This document shows positions 7,188-9,286 of a stretch of DNA of 9,286 nucleotides, piece after piece. The stretch lies in the NCBI GenBank assembly GCA_903910495.1, contig CAIVZW010000689.1, positions 1 through 9,286 on the forward strand, given 5' to 3'. The position numbers and the translations under genes are program-made. This DNA comes from an uncultured beta proteobacterium (GTDB taxonomy: Bacteria; Pseudomonadota; Gammaproteobacteria; Burkholderiales; Rhodocyclaceae). Below the pieces are notes generated by a model that saw nothing but the letters and a program-made list of their open reading frames with translations, made no database searches and was not told the DNA's origin. How positions within the stretch are numbered: position 1 is the first letter of the stretch; each line of letters starts with the position of its first letter.

Positions 7188-8222
7188 ATGAAACGCAATA
7201 TTTTTTTCTTCCTCCTAGCTTCGGTCTTATCTATTTCATCATCCTTCGCGGCTGATTCCAAACCGGGTGTAACAATCTATGCGACCGGCGGCACGATTGC
7301 CGGATCATCCAAGAGCAATACGGATACCACGGATTACAAAGCGGGTTCATTGGGTGTTGAAGTGCTGATCAAAGCCGTACCCGAATTGCAAGATGTGGCC
7401 ACGATCAGCGGAGAGCAGACATCTAACGTTGCAAGTGGGGATATCACCCAGGCTATCTTGCTCAAGTTAGCTAAAACAATTAACGCCAATCTTGCCGACA
7501 AAGGTACGCATGGAGTCGTGGTAACTCATGGCACGGACACGATCGAAGAAACCGCCTTTTTCCTCGATCTGACAGTGAATAGCTACAAGCCGGTAGTGGT
7601 AGTCGGAGCAATGCGGCCTGCAACTGCAATCAGTGCAGACGGACCAATGAACTTACTTGAAGCAGTGTCGTTGGCCGCTAGCAAAGATGCTGAAAATCGC
7701 GGCACCATGGTGCTGCTGAATGATCGGATCGCTTCTGCTTACTATGTAACAAAAACCAACTCCACTGCGCTCGATACGTTTAAGGCCACGGAACAAGGTT
7801 ATCTTGGTGTCTTTATTAGCACAAATCCGAAGTTTTATTACGAACCAGCCAAACCCATCGGCAAGCCCTTTTTTGATGTTTCGAAGTATGAATCTCTACC
7901 CAAAGTTGTAATCCTTTACAGCTATCAGGATCAGGATATCGGATTGCTCGATGCCGCGGTAAAGGATGGTGCCAAAGGTATCGTCATTGCAGGCACCGGA
8001 AACGGGTCTGTTCCAACCTCGCTGAAGGCAAAAATAACGGAACTCATGGAAAACGGCATTCCGGTTGTACGCTCTACACGAACCGGCTCAGGCTTTGTGA
8101 CGCCAATACCGGAAGGAATTGCTTCTGGTCATTTCAACCCACAAAAATCAAGAATTTTGCTGACATTTTCTCTGGCAGAAGGCGCAAGTATGGACAAAAT
8201 CAAGGCTTACTTTGGTTGGTAA
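7188..8222 (+). CDS. ansB: Periplasmic type II L-asparaginase (glutaminase-asparaginase)
   Basis: Hydrolyses L-asparagine, and often glutamine, to aspartate or glutamate and ammonia in the periplasm. The 344-aa precursor has a signal peptide (MKRN, hydrophobic core, SSSFAA; cut near residue 22). The catalytic set is complete in precursor numbering: Thr33 in ATGGTIAG, Tyr50, Ser83 in the GEQ segment, Thr116-Asp117 in THGTDTIEET and Lys166. The SADGPMNL and AGTGNGS motifs are present. The middle and C-terminal parts (YVTKTNST, LDTFKA, YLGV, VVRSTRTGSG) are closest to the Erwinia-type enzyme as I recall it. The loop before NPQKSRILL is a few residues shorter than in the E. coli enzyme, where an acidic residue from the neighbouring subunit reaches the active site. 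GGAG at 7175-7178 precedes the ATG by nine bases. GC content is clearly lower than in feoB or aceE, and direct repeats flank the gene, both suggesting acquisition. Confidence 0.95.
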   Translation: MKRNIFFFLLASVLSISSSFAADSKPGVTIYATGGTIAGSSKSNTDTTDYKAGSLGVEVLIKAVPELQDVATISGEQTSNVASGDITQAILLKLAKTINANLADKGTHGVVVTHGTDTIEETAFFLDLTVNSYKPVVVVGAMRPATAISADGPMNLLEAVSLAASKDAENRGTMVLLNDRIASAYYVTKTNSTALDTFKATEQGYLGVFISTNPKFYYEPAKPIGKPFFDVSKYESLPKVVILYSYQDQDIGLLDAAVKDGAKGIVIAGTGNGSVPTSLKAKITELMENGIPVVRSTRTGSGFVTPIPEGIASGHFNPQKSRILLTFSLAEGASMDKIKAYFGW

Positions 8223-8240
8223 TTGCTCCGACAATTAATA

Positions 8241-8300
8241 GGCCGTTTCCTTCCCGTCAGGGAACAACAATAGCTAATTGCCAGTGCCCTAATTCATCGC
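8241..8300 (+). repeat. Imperfect direct repeat, copy 2 (downstream of asparaginase gene)
   Basis: Second copy of the repeat at 7101-7160, in the same orientation, starting 19 bases after the asparaginase stop. The best conserved parts are GGCCG, GAACAACAATA (one change) and CAGTGCCC. It is not preceded by the TATGGAAAGC-type palindrome that adjoins copy 1. Confidence 0.75.
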
Positions 8301-8387
8301 TCTTGGCGCGCCCGGAGCAATTCGAACGCCCAACCCCTTGGTTCGTATAGAAGTCTCAAGGAGGTGGTTTGTCAGGAGGGCGTTTCC

Positions 8388-8474
8388 ATGTACCCGCAAC
8401 GGAAGAGTACAAAGAAATTGATGACTAGTGTTGCAAGTCGACCCAAACCGGTAGTAGTCGGGCTGATATGCTAA
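8388..8474 (+). CDS. Possible 28-aa small protein
   Basis: An ATG at 8388 opens a 28-codon frame ending in TAA at 8474. AGGAGGG at 8374-8380 sits seven bases upstream, a near-ideal ribosome binding site. The peptide is basic in its first half (MYPQRKSTKK) and hydrophobic at the end (PVVVGLIC), and resembles nothing I know. The frame stays open upstream of the ATG, so it could also be a remnant of a longer reading frame. It ends 20 bases before the stop of the convergent minus-strand membrane protein gene. Chance is a real alternative. Confidence 0.2.
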   Translation: MYPQRKSTKKLMTSVASRPKPVVVGLIC

Positions 8475-8485
8475 GGGAAGCATAG
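8461..8485. repeat. Short inverted repeat between the convergent frames
   Basis: ATGCT (about 8468-8472) and AGCAT (about 8479-8483) form a five-base-pair hairpin with the loop AAGGGA, just past the end of the membrane protein gene on the minus strand. There is no T run, so a terminator role is weakly supported. Confidence 0.25.
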
Positions 8486-8493
8486 AAACGGAT

Positions 8494-8958
8494 TCAGAGT
8501 GCTTTGATGGCAAAAAACACCATTATTCCTGCGTAGGAAAAAGTAGCGATGCAACTTCTCCAGAGCCTAGCAGACGATTTTACTGAATCAGTGAAATATC
8601 TGAAGCCATGCAAGATGGCGGCTTGGAATAGGTAAATAGAATATCCTAAAAGAATAACTGCCTGTGCCTTAGGTGAAGGATCTTTTATAACTGAAATGAT
8701 GCCAATGATACCGAACGCAAGATTTGCAAATCCAACTTCAAACATCCAATCGGGACGATCTGTTTCCCAGCCCAATCGCTTCGCATCAGATTTATGAAAT
8801 ACGACATGGCGAACGAATGCGAGTATTCCAACAATTCCTACTGTTGAGAAGGTGACAATCTGCAGAGAGATAATTGGATTATTGGAAAGATAATAAAAGC
8901 CAAAAAATATTCCAACAGACCCAATAAGCATCCCTAAATAGCCAACGATAGCTGCCAT
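8494..8958 (-). CDS. Small integral membrane protein, DUF6790-like
   Basis: A 154-aa inner-membrane protein of unknown function. Hydrophobic segments lie at about residues 3-25 (IVGYLGMLIGSVGIFFGFYY), 30-50 (ISLQIVTFSTVGIVGILAFV), 75-92, 96-115 and 133-152, giving four or five helices. Between the second and third is a polar stretch with an RHVVFHKSDAKRLGWETDRP segment followed by EVGFANLAFG; the GW and 'EVGFANL' pattern is what I associate with DUF6790, recalled rather than searched. AAGGAGG at 8964-8970, five bases before the ATG, is a strong ribosome binding site and settles the start. The gene is AT-rich like the asparaginase gene and unlike the left half of the window. It stands alone on the minus strand. 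GTTAGGC on the same strand at 8992-8998 lies 33 bases upstream, as at the edge of an integron cassette, but no full attC is seen. Confidence 0.82.
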   Translation of the reverse strand: MAAIVGYLGMLIGSVGIFFGFYYLSNNPIISLQIVTFSTVGIVGILAFVRHVVFHKSDAKRLGWETDRPDWMFEVGFANLAFGIIGIISVIKDPSPKAQAVILLGYSIYLFQAAILHGFRYFTDSVKSSARLWRSCIATFSYAGIMVFFAIKAL

Positions 8959-9012
8959 TCGAACCTCCTTTTGTTTGCTTGTTGGTGTGCGGCCTAACGA
9001 GTCGAAGGGACT

Positions 9013-9038
9013 TCAACCTCCCGAGGACGCGAGGTTGA
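9013..9038. repeat. 8-bp inverted repeat with 10-base loop
   Basis: TCAACCTC (9013-9020) and GAGGTTGA (9031-9038) are exact reverse complements around CCGAGGACGC. It lies 14 bases right of GCCTAAC and in the leader of the minus-strand membrane protein gene. There is no T run, so it is not a standard terminator. Confidence 0.6.
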
Positions 9039-9121
9039 CGCCGCAGGGCAACCGAGGTCATAAGCATACACTTTGAAGGACTCAATGACCGCAATGGGGA
9101 AGAAAAGCAAATGGCTGGAAT

Positions 9122-9153
9122 TGGCCGTTATGTAGAGCTTTCCATAACGGCCA
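9122..9153. repeat. Perfect 11-bp inverted repeat, relative of 7078-7104
   Basis: TGGCCGTTATG (9122-9132) and CATAACGGCCA (9143-9153) are exact reverse complements around TAGAGCTTTC. Compared with 7078-7104 on the opposite strand, about 22 of 25 positions match, including the shared AGCTTTCCATA core. Confidence 0.7.
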
Positions 9154-9155
9154 TT

Positions 9156-9180
9156 ATGCACAGTACCCAATTATGTGCAT
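9156..9180. repeat. 7-bp inverted repeat
   Basis: ATGCACA (9156-9162) and TGTGCAT (9174-9180) with an 11-base spacer, directly beside the larger palindrome. It could be an operator-like site or part of the same repeat element; no nearby gene tells which. Confidence 0.4.
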
Positions 9181-9286
9181 TTGGAACACAGAAACCTGCT
9201 TGCACTCATGCGAAATGGTGAAGTCGGGCTTTGCAGGCTACACATATTTTTGGCTTTTTCAGCGGTCCGAATCGTGCGTAAGGTTA

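Larger units (their letters stand above)
8223..8493. other. 271-base region between the asparaginase and membrane protein genes
   Basis: Contains a weak hairpin at the asparaginase stop (AATTG 8221-8225, CAATT 8232-8236), direct repeat copy 2, a hairpin-prone stretch with CGAAC at 8323-8327 and GTTCG at 8341-8345, and the possible small frame at 8388-8474. No established RNA gene is recognised. The minus-strand frame running through it (8289-8513) has no ribosome binding site of note and overlaps the membrane protein gene. Confidence 0.5.
8959..9286. other. 328-base gene-free region at the right end, rich in palindromes
   Basis: Nothing coding is supportable. Upstream of the membrane protein gene it holds GCCTAAC (8992-8998, plus strand), a hairpin at 9013-9038, a perfect 11-bp inverted repeat at 9122-9153 and a 7-bp inverted repeat at 9156-9180. 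The last ~100 bases show no feature I recognise. Confidence 0.6.

Noticed and set aside
8289..8513. A 74-codon minus-strand frame
   Set aside because: It overlaps the end of the membrane protein gene, has no good ribosome binding site, and no familiar motif.
8879..9094. A 71-codon minus-strand frame across the leader of the membrane protein gene
   Set aside because: It overlaps that gene in another frame and crosses the 9013-9038 hairpin; the membrane protein has the strong ribosome binding site and coherent helices.
8992..9133. A full attC site reading rightward from GCCTAAC to a GTTATGT
   Set aside because: The right-hand heptamer does not fit GTTRRRY, and the inner L''/L' boxes (complement of the AAGGGACTTC stretch) are absent near it.
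1..9286. CRISPR array, tRNA, rRNA or insertion sequence
   Set aside because: No regularly spaced repeats, no cloverleaf or rRNA sequence that I can recognise, and no transposase or integrase frame.

Overview
The window looks like a chromosomal segment of a Gram-negative proteobacterium, most likely a betaproteobacterium. This rests on the style of the high-GC genes (a homodimeric E1 of the AceE type, an Lrp-type regulator with the proteobacterial layout, a secreted protein with a DUF4124-like N-terminus); no rRNA or other strong phylogenetic marker is present, so the assignment is an inference. No previously undescribed multi-gene system is evident. The points most worth following up are a stand-alone AceE-like E1 paired with a divergent Lrp regulator, and a low-GC asparaginase gene bracketed by direct repeats.

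Left part (1-3345). A 5'-truncated FeoB-type ferrous iron permease on the + strand is followed after 24 bases by an unrecognised protein of about 186-198 aa, probably in the same transcript. Its pattern vaguely recalls ADP-ribosyltransferase-like folds. These converge, with 14 bases between stops, on a minus-strand gene for a secreted DUF4124-type protein.

Centre (3449-6772). A complete aceE-like gene (minus strand; start best placed at 6145 by a strong ribosome binding site) is divergent from an Lrp/AsnC regulator (plus strand). The 138-base gap between them is AT-rich and holds an inverted repeat suited to an operator. No aceF or lpd follows aceE. The arrangement recalls the mdeR/mdeB pair of Pseudomonas putida, in which an AceE homologue serves 2-oxobutyrate breakdown.

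Right part (about 6773-9286). Base composition drops and intergenic DNA grows. A periplasmic type II L-asparaginase/glutaminase with a full catalytic set lies between two imperfect direct repeats of about 60 bp (39 of the first 50 positions match). It is followed by a minus-strand four-to-five-helix membrane protein resembling the DUF6790 family. Behind that gene lie several palindromes, one of which is an inverted relative of sequence beside the first direct repeat. This end reads as an accessory or horizontally acquired segment, but no transposase, integrase or bona fide attC site is visible.
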